Assembly: GCA_008729055.1 (NCBI GenBank)
Contig: SDUX01000007.1
Span: 5,873,009 to 5,937,008, forward strand
Source of the DNA: Pyropia haitanensis
Taxonomy: Eukaryota; Rhodophyta; Bangiophyceae; Bangiales; Bangiaceae
Direction of reading: 5' to 3'
Length of the DNA: 64,000 nucleotides
Shown here in pieces: positions 43,074 through 54,147 of the stretch. How positions within the stretch are numbered: the stretch's first letter is position 1; each line of letters opens with the position of its first letter. The notes below the pieces were generated by a model. The model was not told where the DNA came from. It did no database searches and worked only from the letters and a program-made list of their open reading frames with translations. The translations under genes and the position numbers were made by a program.

Positions 43074-43160
43074 GGGTTTGTAGCTCAGTGGTAGAGTGCT
43101 CGCTTAGCATCAAACGTGCAAGCCTGCGAGAGGTCCGGGGATCGATCCCCCGCTGATCCA
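43074..43160 (+). tRNA. tRNA-Ala (AGC) with a 15-nt intron, right copy
   Basis: GGGTTTGTAGCTCAGTGGTA starts the gene. Anticodon AGC is at 43106-43108 and the intron at 43110-43124 lies between bases 37 and 38. The T-arm GGGGATCGATCCCC is of the plant/algal alanine type. The G3-U70 pair is present; the acceptor has one U-U mismatch. CCA is not encoded, as expected for a nuclear gene. Confidence 0.87.
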
Positions 43161-43164
43161 CTCA

Positions 43165-43170
43165 TTTTTT
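43165..43170 (+). terminator. Pol III terminator of the right tRNA gene
   Basis: Six T residues start five bases after the tRNA 3' end. Confidence 0.75.
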
Positions 43171-43456
43171 CCCGTCGACATCTGCTGTACTGCGCGTACG
43201 TCTCAACTCTTTTTCCTCGGACACGGCGACCTGATCTATGAGTCCTGGTGGAGGGAGAATACACAATGACCCGTCCTGGCAGAGTCAACAAAGGCGCAAT
43301 GCAGAGGGGTGACCATTCACAGCGGTGACAACGGCGGCCGCTGACTGAATGGCGCGGCCATGTGCGCAAAACTATTAGGGAAACAACGACCACGCGTTCC
43401 CACATGCCGACCTGTTCAGCTGGAGGTGCCCGTACGCAGCCCGCCTCTATTGTCTC

Positions 43457-44317
43457 ATGGCTCCCTTGTCAGACGTGGCAGTTCCATTGCATCGCACTCC
43501 AATCTTGGGAAGACACACCTGGCTACCAAGCGCTTCATCCGCTTGCAAGAGCGTGTGCGCTATGCATGTGCTCACCATGTGCGAAAAACAGACACGACCT
43601 GATCAAAGTGAGGACCATGCGCAGCCTGCGCTCGTATTTCCTCACCGCGACGCGCTGTCCACGTCCAACCCAGCAGCGACCAGATACGACTGGAGGGCAG
43701 TGGGAGCCACCGTTGCCGCTTCCCGCATTCAACTGACCATGATATACATGCGGTCACAAAAGTCCCAAAAACCGGAGGCCCAGCCCCCGCTCAAGGTCCC
43801 AACGCCTCGCGCCTCACCACCTGGGACAGTCTTGAACGAGAACTTGAACCGCTCATACGCGGGAGACATCGCGCACCTCTATCTTATGCAGATGAGGATG
43901 GCTGGGAACGGCGTCAAGCACCAACATGCCCAACAGAGCGCGACGCGGCGGGGGGCCGCATGGGAGCAGCGCGCGCGCCCGCGGCGACGCTCAAAAAAGA
44001 AGCGAACTTCGTCAAGAACAGAGTCTGCGCGCTGTCAAGTACACAAGTTGATCTTGAAACTGAAGAGCTTTTGTTTGCTCGGTGCATCTGCGAACTGCGA
44101 ACTTTTCTCCGATTGGTCCGCCTTGGTGGCATGCCGGGTATATCTGATGAGGAAACGGGTGCGTTCTTGCAATGACGGCATCGGGAGTGCAGTCCCATAC
44201 AGTCTCTGCACAGAGAGGCCGGTTGCCACTGGTAGCCGTTGTATGTCGCCGTCTGGCTCTTTCCGCGCAATCTCACCATCAATGGGAAGTAACGACTGCG
44301 CACTCCTCTCTACGTAG
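43457..44317 (+). CDS. Hypothetical protein beside the right arm
   Basis: An uninterrupted 286-codon frame in DNA of moderate GC, where a frame this long is unlikely by chance. It starts six bases inside the right arm. The predicted protein is basic, with a KKKRTSSRT stretch that could act as a nuclear signal, and it has no domain I recognise. CACTA elements often carry a second gene encoding an accessory DNA-binding protein, but this one lies outside the arms, so the link is speculative. Introns may exist. Confidence 0.3.
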   Translation: MAPLSDVAVPLHRTPILGRHTWLPSASSACKSVCAMHVLTMCEKQTRPDQSEDHAQPALVFPHRDALSTSNPAATRYDWRAVGATVAASRIQLTMIYMRSQKSQKPEAQPPLKVPTPRASPPGTVLNENLNRSYAGDIAHLYLMQMRMAGNGVKHQHAQQSATRRGAAWEQRARPRRRSKKKRTSSRTESARCQVHKLILKLKSFCLLGASANCELFSDWSALVACRVYLMRKRVRSCNDGIGSAVPYSLCTERPVATGSRCMSPSGSFRAISPSMGSNDCALLST

Positions 44318-45608
44318 CGCGGCCCGGAGACCCCCGTGCCGCCTCGGCAGCCGGTGGATCATGTGACAGATGGTCCGGCGACGCCACGGCTTGAGACCCC
44401 CGCTACGTACGTGGTCTGTGACACTGCAGCGTGGTGGTTTGCAATGTGTCACGGCCTGACAAGCGCACCCAGTGCTGGGAGACGCGGCCGAGATGAGATC
44501 ACACGCCGGCGACCACGCCCGCTCGCGCGGTCGACGGCGGCGGGCGGCGGCCAGCGACGTCGCGGGCGGCGTGCTCCTGGCCGCGACCGCGCAACGCCCC
44601 GCCGTTCCCCTCTGCTCTCTGGCTGTGGGGGAGCCCGGCCGGGCATCGCGCCGGCCGCGCCGACCGCTCCGCACCCCCCGACGGGCGTCACCCGCCGCCC
44701 CCCTCTGTTTCAATGGGCGGCCGCGCCCTGCGTCCCGACAACAGGGCGGGCGGCGAGTCAGGCGAGGGGCTTTGCACGACTGGGGACAAGGCAACTCGCG
44801 GGGGTGGTGGTGGGGTGGGGGGGAGGTTTGGCCTTGCAGCGAGGAAGGCCAGCCCCAGAGTGGTTGGTGCGTCCATACACGGGCACGTAGAGAGGGCGGG
44901 TGGGCGCTCGGGCGAGGTCCCACCGCCCGCCGCCCCCTGCGGTACAGGTGCTGCCGCCTTATCCAAGTCGCGCCTCCTTCTCCCCCGCGGCGGGGCCCTC
45001 GGCCGCCAGTGGACACTGCCGCCCGCCTGACGTCGCGCGCCTCGCGGGCGCAAGCGCTGACGGCCGCGCGGCGACCGCCGCGTCGCATTGGGCCGGCACC
45101 CGCGCGGCGGCGGCGGCGGTGTGTGGTGGGCGGGACGGGGTCTCTCTCGGGCGGGGCCGTCATGGGTGGCGGCGGCGGCCTGCCGGCCGGCGCGACCGCC
45201 GCGGCCACGCCAGGCATGTTGCGTAGGCGCGTCGTTGGGGGGACGGACGAGGACGGGGGAGTGGCCGGCGGACGCAGCGGCTCCCCTGTTGCGCAGCGGG
45301 GTGCCTTGCGGTGTGCCGCCGGCGGGCGGGGCCCTCACCTACTTTGGGCCGTAGGTTCCTCGCGGCGCTCCCCTTCTTTGCTGCGCGGGTTGCGTTGCTC
45401 TTTTAGGGGGGAGGGCTGCCCGTCTGGCTGGATACTGTTCCGCCCACGCGTCCGTAGCGCCGTCGCCATCCTCGGTTGGCTCTCGGGGTGCCCTCTGCGG
45501 TGCATTTGTATGTGACGCAGCCAGCGGTCGAGCGCGGCGCAGTCTCGCGCACTGCCTCGCCGCTGGTGAGTACGTCTTGCCGCCCGCTCCCCCCTTCCTG
45601 GCGTCATC
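44318..45608. other. GC-rich intergenic region and BT1 gene upstream sequence
   Basis: Frames up to about 350 codons occur on the plus strand and others overlap them on the minus strand. None shows domain character. It ends at the ATG of the transporter. Confidence 0.4.
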
Positions 45609-48528
45609 ATGGCGCGCATCGACCTACGCCAGCTCAACCCCATTACGCGGTTGCACAGCTACTTTGTGCGCCTGTCGACCAACTTTGGCTGGCGCTTTGT
45701 GGTCGTCCTCCTGTCGGCGTACATTGGCGTCAAGGGCATCACCTCCCAGCTGACCTACTCGGCGTACCTCCCCTACATGCGCGACTATGTAGGAGTGTCC
45801 AAGCCAACCGAGTACCAGGCGTTCTACACGGTCAGCCGGCTGCCGTGGTCGCTCAAGGCGACCATCGGCATGGTGTCCGACGCGTTTCCCATTGGCGGCT
45901 TCTACAAGCGCTACTACCTGCTTGGCTTTGCGGGGCTCGGCTCCGTCGCGTGCGCCTTGTTGGCGGCGGCGCCCATCCCCAGGCTCGGGGGGGGGTGACG
46001 GCCTCGCTGCTACTGTTCGCGCTGACCCTCGAGCACGCTTCGGGTACGTGCTGGGGTGACGCGGGAGTTTGAAAGGGGGCACTGCTGTGACGCGTTTTTT
46101 GCGGTGCCGGGCGGGAGGCGGCAGCCGCATCAGAGGGAGCTTGGGGGGTAGCACTGGTAGAGGGTAAGGCCAAGCAGCGCGGCGTGACCAGGAGACGCTG
46201 ACTGTCATGTGTCTTTGGTGGGTTGCGCAAGTCGTATCTGTGTGGATGTTCTTGCTACTCCTGGTGTCCCCTCTGGAGCGGCGTGCAGTGGACTTGCTCG
46301 TACAAGGGGTGTACGCGCGCAAGATGGTGGCCCAGCCAGAGACGGGCGCGGACCTGGTGTCCGCCGTGTGGGGCTTCATTATGCTCGGGAACCTGGCCGC
46401 GTCGGCGTTTGTGGGCTTCTTTGCCAACAGCCACCCGCCGATCTTCTTCTGGGCCACCCTCCCGTTTGCGGTGCAGGTGCTGGTGCCCGTCGCGATTGGG
46501 TGGCTCTCTGAAGACCCCGCGCCGCGGGGCTTCCAGCGCGCCAAGGTGCACGCGAACCGCCGCTTCTTCATGCTCGGCGGCCTGATGACGGCGGGCGCGC
46601 TGGGCATGGTGCCGGCGTCCCTCTACGGGTCCCCGATCGTGCAGGCGGCCTACTCCATCGCCGTGAGTGCGGTGCTGTGCGGCTCGTGCCTGGCGCTGCT
46701 GCCTAAGCAAATCGGTACGACAGGGGGAAGGGGGGGGAGGTGGAGTGGGCTCTGCAAGCGGGGGCAGGCTGCGGTGAGAGCAGACGCGTGCGGGACTGTC
46801 GAGGTGTGCGAGCACCATCCGCAGCGCTTCTGGCGGAAGGAAGGAGGCAGCTACGCGTCCACAGGTCTATGCCGTGGTGACTCAGAGACTTACTGTTCTG
46901 TTCTTTTGTGGGACTGCCCCGTTTCCCTTGTACGAATATATTCTTGTCTATCATCTGTCTTTACATTTTCAGGAAGGGCCCAAGTGTACATGTACGTTGC
47001 AGTATCGTCGAAGGAGGCCGTGCAGGTGAAAGAGAGGGTGTAGTGGTCCGACGCGGCACGCGAAGAACGCCTATTGACATTGTTGGTTCGTGCCTGTGGC
47101 TCATGCGCGCACGCTCTGTTTGGTCCCTCTTTGTTTTCTTTTTTGCCCCTCAGGTTCCTCACGAGCGCGATGAATTTGCAGATTCGTGGCGCCATCGACG
47201 TCTTCTTCACGGGCGACGAGGAGTGCCTGCCCGGGGGCCCCCACTTTGACCGGGCCTTTTACCTCGCCTGGACAGCCATCATTGGGTCCATCTTTGGCGT
47301 GCTGGGCGTGTCCCTCTTCCAGATGGTCCTCTCCAAGACGTGGTACCGGTTTGCGTTTTGGAGCACCACTGTGCTGCAGGTCGCCGCGGCGATCATTGAC
47401 ATCACCATTGTCATGCGGTGGAACTTGCGTATTGGCATCAGCGACAAGCTCTTCTACATCCTTGGCGACAGCATGCTACAGGAGGTGGTACGTCTCGGGC
47501 AGGGGCGCGAGGGACAGCGAGATGGGGAGCGGCTGGCTCTCGGGCATTGTCTGGAGAGAGTAGCGGGAGCTCGCATCGGTTTGCGGGCCGTTGCGCCGTT
47601 CCGCAGCAGGAAGACTGCCCACTGCCTGACGTGCGGGCCGCGGAACACGGAGACCTGTGCCAGTATCAGACAAAGGCAGTGGTGCTCACATGCGCCACGT
47701 CCTTCGCTAAGTCGCTTGAGATGGCTGTTCTCCCTGCCTGATGACGGCGTGGTTGTGTCTGTCTTGGTAATGACCGCAGGTGGACATGCTCGACTTTATG
47801 CCAGCCGGTACGTGGCTAGACAGATGGGGAGAGGTGTGGCGAGGTGAACAGCGGGGACGGGAGCTGTCGCGCTTGTATTTGGCTTTTGGGTGCTCTGTCG
47901 CTACCCGCTGGGCAAGATGGGCGTCCTGGGTGTGACGTTGGGACACATGGCTGACCCGTTTTGTGCGTGGCGGTTGACCTCGCTGTCTTCTTGTGGGGTC
48001 TTGATGCTGCCGATGTCCTCCATGGCTGCCACTATGACGCCCCCCCCCCCAGTGGTGCTCACGTCCAAGCTGTGCCCCATCGGCGTCGAGTCCACGGTCT
48101 ACGCGCTGCTCGCGGGCTTTTCCAACTTTGGCCGCTCTGTCGGGTCCAGCCTCGGCGTCCTTGCGCTGGACATTGCGGGCATCAAGACGCCCAAGGAGGG
48201 CGCGTGCAACTTTGACAACCTGCCCCTGCTGCTCATCATTAGCCACGTCGTGCTGCCGCTGCTGACGGTGCCGCTCACGTTTGTGCTCATCCCCAAGGCG
48301 AAGATGACCGACGACCTCGTCGGCGGCCTGCCCATGATGGGCGGCGACGTGGTCGAGGGGAAGGACGGCTCGGACGGTGGCGACGAGGGCAGCACCACCA
48401 GCGACAGCAACGGGGAGGACGGCGGGGAGAGGGGGGGCGCCGAGCCAGGGCACCGTGACGTGCCCCCGCTGGTGGCGCCGGTCACCGCCAGTGCGCCGGC
48501 GGCGGCCGACGGCGAGGTGCTCTTGTGA
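45609..48528 (+). CDS. BT1/folate-biopterin-type MFS transporter, five visible exons
   Basis: Exon 1 is 45609-46043, with a frame change at a 9-G tract (45987-45995). Exon 2 is 46289-46714; exon 3 is about 47154-47487; a 28-nt exon 4 is 47780-47807; exon 5 is 48053-48528. Donors are GTACG(T/A) and acceptors AG. The exon 2/3 joint is off by one base, so a small exon or an indel lies in 46715-47153. The BT1 marks SRLPWSLKATIGMVSDAFPI, DLLVQGVYARKM, PHFDRAFYLAW, MLDFMPA and KLCPIGVESTVYALLAG are present. About 12 membrane helices are expected. BT1 proteins carry folates, biopterin or related compounds in trypanosomatids, plants and algae; the substrate here is unknown. The C-terminal tail is acidic and serine-rich. 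Confidence 0.85.
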
Positions 48529-48826
48529 GCACGACGGATCCGTGAACAGGGTGTCATAGCGCCCCGCAAAGGGTGCGCCCATAAATCCGCTTTTTTTCGA
48601 CGCGTGATCTTTCTTGATCCCAGCGCTCCACGTGGCACCCTCCGGGAGCCACGTTGCTCGTTCGTCGTCGTCGTGGCTTGGTCGAACGGCGGCGGCGTCT
48701 CCCCTGCAACGAATGACGGCATCGCCCGCCCCTCGCCGCGGCCTCCCCCGTCTGCCGTGAGTGCCGCTGCGGCGCGCCCCCCCCTCCCCCCCCCCCCCCC
48801 CCTCCCTCCCCCCACTCCGTTGCACC

Positions 48827-49060
48827 ATGACCACCACCGAAGCGGACGTGCACATTGTCGCGTACCGCACACCATCCCCCCCCTTGCGCGGCGTCGTCAA
48901 GCAGCGGTACGCCGACTTTATCGTCAACGAGGTTGGCCTCGACGGCCGCCTCGCGGTGCTCACCTCCCTCGCTGCCACCGACACGACGGGCGTGTCGGGG
49001 GGAGGGGGGGGGGCGCTGCCGTCGCTCTCGTTTTTGACAGCGGCAGGCGCCGCCGGAAGC

Positions 49061-49091
<31 letters not shown>

Positions 49092-50092
49092 GCGGCGGCG
49101 GCGGCGGCGGTGGTGGTTGTGGTGGTGGTGATGGTGGTGGCGGCGGCGGCTCCGTCGCGGACGCGGCGTGGGCGACGCTTGCCGCGGCGGTGCCGGCCGC
49201 CACGCTGGCCGACCTCCGCGCCTTTGCCGACCGCCTGGCCGCGGACGCGCCGGCGGCGGCGGCGGCGCCCGGCGGCGCGGTGCCGACGCTGCTGCTGCCG
49301 CCAATGGCGGACAAGGCCACTCGCCGGGCGGTGCACGGGGCGCTCAAGGTCGCCCTCCCGCGCGCCGTTGCTGATACGGTCCCGGCGCCCGCCGTGGTCG
49401 TCAATGGCGGCGGTGGTGGGGGGGAGGGCGGCGGCGGCGATGGCGGCGGCGGCGCGCCGGGCGGGGATGACCCCGCGGCGGGTGCACAGGTCGCGGAGGC
49501 GCCCCCACCAGTACCATCGGGCGGGGGCAAGGCCGAGAGGAGGGGGAGGGGCGCCGCTGCCCCGCGGGCCGCCCCTGCCGCCGCCAGCGTTATCCGCCTG
49601 CGCTCCCGTGGGCACTGCACGCCGTGGAAGCGCAAGGCGGCCGACGACGGGGACGCCGGCGGCGGTGGCGGCGGTGGTGGCGGCGGCCGCCGCGGCGACC
49701 GTGGCGGCGCCAAGCGCCCCCGCGGGGGCGCCCGCGGCAGCGGCGACGGCGACGGCGGCGGCGACGCCTCCCGGTCGGCCTCATCGGCGACAACGTACGA
49801 TCCGCGGGAGCACCACCGGCGGCGCCCCCCCCCCGTCGGCCGCCACACGCTCGTCTCGTTTGTGCTGTGGAAGGAGAATGTCGACACGGGCGACGCGCTC
49901 GGCTCGCTCGCGCGGCTGCTGCGGCTGCCGGCGGGCGCGCTCGGCTTTGCGGGGACCAAGGACAAGCGCGCGGTGACGGCGCAGTGGGTGACCGTGCGGG
50001 GGGTGCCGCCGGGTCGGCTCGCCGCGCTCAACGGGGGGATTACGCGCCGCGGGCGGGGCGGCCGCCGCATGGCGGTCGGCAACTTTTGCGTC

Positions 50093-50123
<31 letters not shown>

Positions 50124-52216
50124 GCGCGGCGGCGCGTGGGCTCGGCCTGGGGCTCCTCCGCGGCAACCGCTTCACCGTCGTCCTGCGCGACGTGTCGGTC
50201 GGGGGTGGCGGCGCCGACGACGCGGCCGCGGCCGCAGCCGACGCGCCGACCGACGCGGTCCGGACGGCGGTGGCGGCGGCGGTGGCGGGCCTCCGCGAGC
50301 GGGGCTTTGTCAACTACTTTGGCCTGCAGCGGTTTGGGTCGGGCGCGGTGCCGACGCACGCGGTCGGCTGGCTGCTGCTCCGCCGGCGGTGGCGGGAGGC
50401 GGCGCTCGCGGTGCTCGCGCCGCACGACCCGTCTGGGGGGGCGGGCGGGGGGGGGTTGACGCCCGAGCGCGCGGCGGTGCTTGCCGCGCTGACGGCGTTT
50501 CGGGAGGCGGTCGCGGCGGCTGAGGGGGGGGGTGGGGGTGGCCCCAGCTGTAGGGGGGGGAGAGGTGCTGCGCCGGGTGCTGCTGCTGCCGCCGCCGCCG
50601 CCGCCGCTGACGCGGCGCCGACTGTGGCGGTGGGCGCCCGCGACGCGGCGGGTGCGGCCACGGCGGCGGGGCGTGCGGCGACGGCGGAGGGGTCTGCGGC
50701 GACGGGGGAGGGGTCTGCGGCGACGGGGGAGGGGTCTGCAGACGTCAACGCGGGGCCTGGGGTCGCCACGACGGCGCCCGGTGCGGCAAAGGACGCGGCA
50801 GCAGCCGTCGGGGCCGACGGGTCCCCCGTCGTCGCCGCCACCGCCGCCACCGCCGCCGCATCGCCAGCGGCGGCCCCGTCGGCCACGGCTGCAGGCAAGG
50901 GCGGCGGCGGTCCCCTCCCCCCCACCCCCTCCGCCGGGACCCCCCCTCCCGCGACCCCCCCCCCCACCATCCCCCAGGCGGCGGCCACGGCGCTCGCCGC
51001 CCTCCCCTCCTGGATGACCGTCGAGCGCCTCCTCCTCACGCACCTGTCTGCCGGCCGCGCGGCGGCGGCGGCCGACTGGCGCGGCGCGCTCGCGCGTCTG
51101 CCCGTCCACCTGTGCCGCATGTACGTGCACGCCGTCCAGTCGGTGCTGTTCAACGCGATGGCGTCGGCGCGGCTGGCGGCGGGCGAGGGCGGGCCGGGCG
51201 CGGCCGCCGCCATCGAGGGTGACCTCGTCCTCGTTGCCGAGGATGGCGCCGCCGGCACCGCCGCGCCGGCGGGGGGCGGCGGCGGTGGCGGCGGTGGCGG
51301 CGGCGGTGAGCCACCGCCGGCTGCCGCCGCGCCCGACGAGGCCACGGCGGCGGCGGCCGACGAGCTCCGCGCCACCGCGGCGGTGCGCACAGTGACGGCG
51401 GCCGAGGCGGCGGCGGCGGCCATCCCGCTCACCCGCGTCGTCCTGCCGCTGCCCGGCACGGACGTCCAGTACCCGGCCAACGCGGTCGCGGCGGTCGCGA
51501 CCGACGCGCTCGCCGCGGCGGGGGTGGACCTGGCCGCCGCGCCCGCCGGCTACGCCCTCGCCGGCGCGTACCGGCGGCTGGTGGGCGTGCCGGGGGGGGT
51601 CGAGTGGGCGGTCCGCCGGTACCGCCGGGGGGACCCGTCGCCGCTCATCGTGCCCGCGCTGGACGTGCTGCAGGGGCGGGGGGGGGGGGGGGGGGGCGCG
51701 GCGGACGCGGCTGGCGTGCCCACCCCCACCACCGCCGCGGGGACGCCAGCCACGCCGGTGGCGGCGGACGGTGTGGGCGCGGCGGCTGCCGAGGGGGCTA
51801 CCGGGGGGGCTGCCGCCGACGCCGCAGTGCGGGCAGCGGGGGTGCCCGACGCGGCGGCGGGTGCGGCCGCCGCGCATCCCCCGCCGTCCGCCTCGGCCGC
51901 GACGGCCACCCCCACCCCCACCCCCACCGCCGCGGCTGCCACCGTCGCCCCGGGCGCTGCCGCCGCCGACGCCGGCGGCGGCGACACCACGGGCGGCGGC
52001 GCGCCCCCCCCCCCCCGGCCGACGCGGCCGCCGACGCGGCCGCCGGCTGGGCCACCGCCATCCTCCTCTCCTTTACGCTCCGCCCCGCCGAGTACGCAAC
52101 GATGCTGCTGCGGGAGGTGACCAAGGCGGACTCGTCCGCCGCGGCGCAGCGGCGCGCCCAGGACGCGGCCGCCGCCGAGGCGGCCGCCGCCGCCGCCACC
52201 CCCGCCGCCGTCACCC

Positions 52217-52249
<33 letters not shown>

Positions 52250-52389
52250 GTGCCGCCGCCGCCAAGCCGGCCGCCGCCACGGCCGCCGCCGGCGGGACCG
52301 CCCCGCCCGCCGCGGCGGCGGCGGTGCCCAATGGGGCGCCACCGGCGGCCGCGTCGGCCGCCGCCGACGGCGCGCCGGCGGCAGCGTAG
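48827..52389 (+). CDS. PUS7: TruD/Pus7-family tRNA pseudouridine synthase
   Basis: The gene appears intronless, about 1187 residues from ATG 48827 to TAG 52387-52389; one frame change at a 13-C tract (52004-52016) is needed for the C-terminus. Family marks are, in order, RYADFIVNEVG, HTLVSFVLWKENVDTG, GFAGTKDKRAVTAQWVTVRG with the catalytic Asp codon at 49961-49963, LLRGNRFTVVLRDV, RGFVNYFGLQRFGSG and YVHAVQSVLFNAMAS. Near the end come GAYRRLVGVPGGVEW and LLSFTLRPAEYATMLLREV. TruD/Pus7 enzymes convert uridine to pseudouridine in tRNA (U13 and, for Pus7, other RNAs). The protein is far longer than usual (Pus7 is about 650-700 residues) because of Gly- and Ala-rich insertions, notably in the first 330 residues and in the middle. 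Confidence 0.92.
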
Positions 52390-53386
52390 CGTCGGGGCGG
52401 CCGGCTGAGAGGGGGGGGGGGGCACCGAGCGCGGTGGGTAGGGACGACTGCCGCCGCCGCGCGGCCACGCCGACGGCCGCCACCCCCGTGGGTGACGCGC
52501 GTCTGTCGCGGGCGGGGGGGGGGGGGGTGGGGGCCGCACAACAACGCCCAAAGAAAAAAAAAAGAGACGACCTACGATGGCCAGAGCGCGCGCAGAGGGG
52601 TCGCCCGGCCGGCGTCCGCCGGTGCCCGCGGCCCAGCACGCAACCAACAAGAAAGAAAAGAGGTGGATGCGCGCGGCCCGCACGCGCCGCCGCGCGCCGT
52701 GCCACACGGCACGACGCGGCGGCCGCGGACCCCCCCTCCACCCCCCCCCCCCACGACCGGCACCGCCGGCACCACGCCCCGTGCCGCCGCCGCCGCCGCT
52801 GGCCGCCACCACCCCCCGCACGCGCCACCGGCGGCGGTGCCCCCCCCCCCCCGCAGGCGACCCCCCCCGCCACGCGCCAGCCCATGCCGGCCGCGACGGC
52901 CGCCCCCGCCACCGCCGCCGCCACCGCACGCAGGCGACGCGACGCCCGTCCCAAGACGCCACGCCACACACCCCCCCACGCCCCCCCCAAACCGTGCCGC
53001 CGCTCCCCCCCGCTCCCCCCCGGCGGAACGTTGCCGAGCCGCGCCGTGCCGTCCCGCCCGCACGCCGCCGCCCGCCACCCACGCGCCGGCGGCCACGCCG
53101 GCGGCGGTGGGCGGCGAGCCACACAATGGGCGACAGCCGACGTCGCCGCACGCCGTCACGCCCGCCGTCTGGCGGCTCGGCACCCCCGCCGCCGCCACGC
53201 CCGCCGCGCGCGGCCGCCACCGCCACCGCCGCCGCCACCACCGCCGCCGCCGCCGCCACCACCACCGCGACGCACCGGTCAACGCGTGCGAGCCGGCGCG
53301 GTGCCGCGGGCGCGTGCCGCCAGTGCCGCGTGGGACAGCAGCCCCACCCACGCAAGGCCCCCCTTCCCGCCGCTACCGCCGCCGCA

Positions 53387-53463
<77 letters not shown>

Positions 53464-53537
53464 TACCGCCACCACCGCCGGCGAGGCGCACGGCCGCCAC
53501 CCCCCCCCCCTCCCCCCCCAGACCAGCAGGGGCCCAC
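52390..53537. other. Intergenic CCG-rich DNA
   Basis: No gene is supported. A (CCG)n array lies at about 53380-53466 and C runs are frequent. Overlapping frames on both strands are composition artefacts. Confidence 0.45.
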
Positions 53538-53654
53538 CTAGGCCGCCTTTTCCGTCACCGACGACGCGAGCGCAACGTCGGGCGCGGCGGCGCCCCCCCC
53601 CCCCCGCCGGCCGACGCGGGCGCGCCGGCCGCGGCCGCGCCCGCCCCCACCCCC

Positions 53655-53693
<39 letters not shown>

Positions 53694-54147
53694 GCAGCAG
53701 CAGCGGCGGCGGCGCCCGCCTCCCCCTCCTCCTCCTCCTCCTCATCCCCATACACCTCTGGGTGCGCCACGACACACCCGTGCATGGCGGAAAAGGCCGC
53801 CGCGCACTCCTCCCCCCGGGGCGTCGACTCGGACTCGAGGAAGCAGCGGTAGGCGGTGAGGAAGGCGGGCCCGCACGGGCCGGAGCGCATCGCGTCAATG
53901 CACGGGCAGTCGAGCGCCTCGTCGATGGCGCGCGCCTTGGCCGCCGCCGCGCTCTCCCCGGGCCGGGGGGTGATGTCCAGACCCGCGGGGGGGGGGGGGG
54001 GGAGCCGCCGTCGGCGGCCGCCGCGGGGGGGGGGGACGAGGGGCGGGCGTCCGCCGAGGTACCGTCGGCGGCAGAGGGGGTGGGGGGGGTCGCGTTGGGG
54101 GGGAGGGCGGCGCCCGCGCCACCCGCTGGCCGCGCGGGGGCCTCCAT
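53538..54147 (-). CDS. MIA40: Mia40/CHCHD4 disulfide-relay oxidoreductase
   Basis: The minus-strand reading starts at ATG 54147 (MEAPARPAGGAG) and ends at TAG 53538-53540 after SSVTEKAA, about 200 residues. Frame changes occur at a 16-G tract (53987-54002) and a C tract (53593-53605). The core LDCPCIDAMRSGPCGPAFLT, continued by AYRCFLESES and then ECAAAFSAMHGCVVAHPEVY, has the redox-active CPC motif and the twin Cx9C pairs of Mia40. The acidic EEEEEE run after it is also typical. Mia40 oxidises imported small cysteine-rich proteins in the mitochondrial intermembrane space, together with Erv1/ALR. No presequence or membrane anchor is obvious, as in the soluble animal and plant forms. Confidence 0.9.

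Larger units (their letters stand above)
42759..43462. repeat. Right arm of the 704-bp inverted repeat
   Basis: Reverse complement of 34109-34812 with the same length. The two arms enclose 7946 bp. Flanking bases (GGGGAATG before, CCCTTGTC after) share nothing with the left flanks. Confidence 0.93.

Noticed and set aside
34109..43462. Arms as ordinary terminal repeats with a target duplication
   Set aside because: No direct repeat flanks the arms (CGAGGA on the left, CCCTTG on the right), so simple transposition of the whole unit is not demonstrated.
44472..45515. 347-codon plus-strand frame
   Set aside because: The region is GC-rich, where stop codons are rare; overlapping frames on both strands are equally open and no domain is present.
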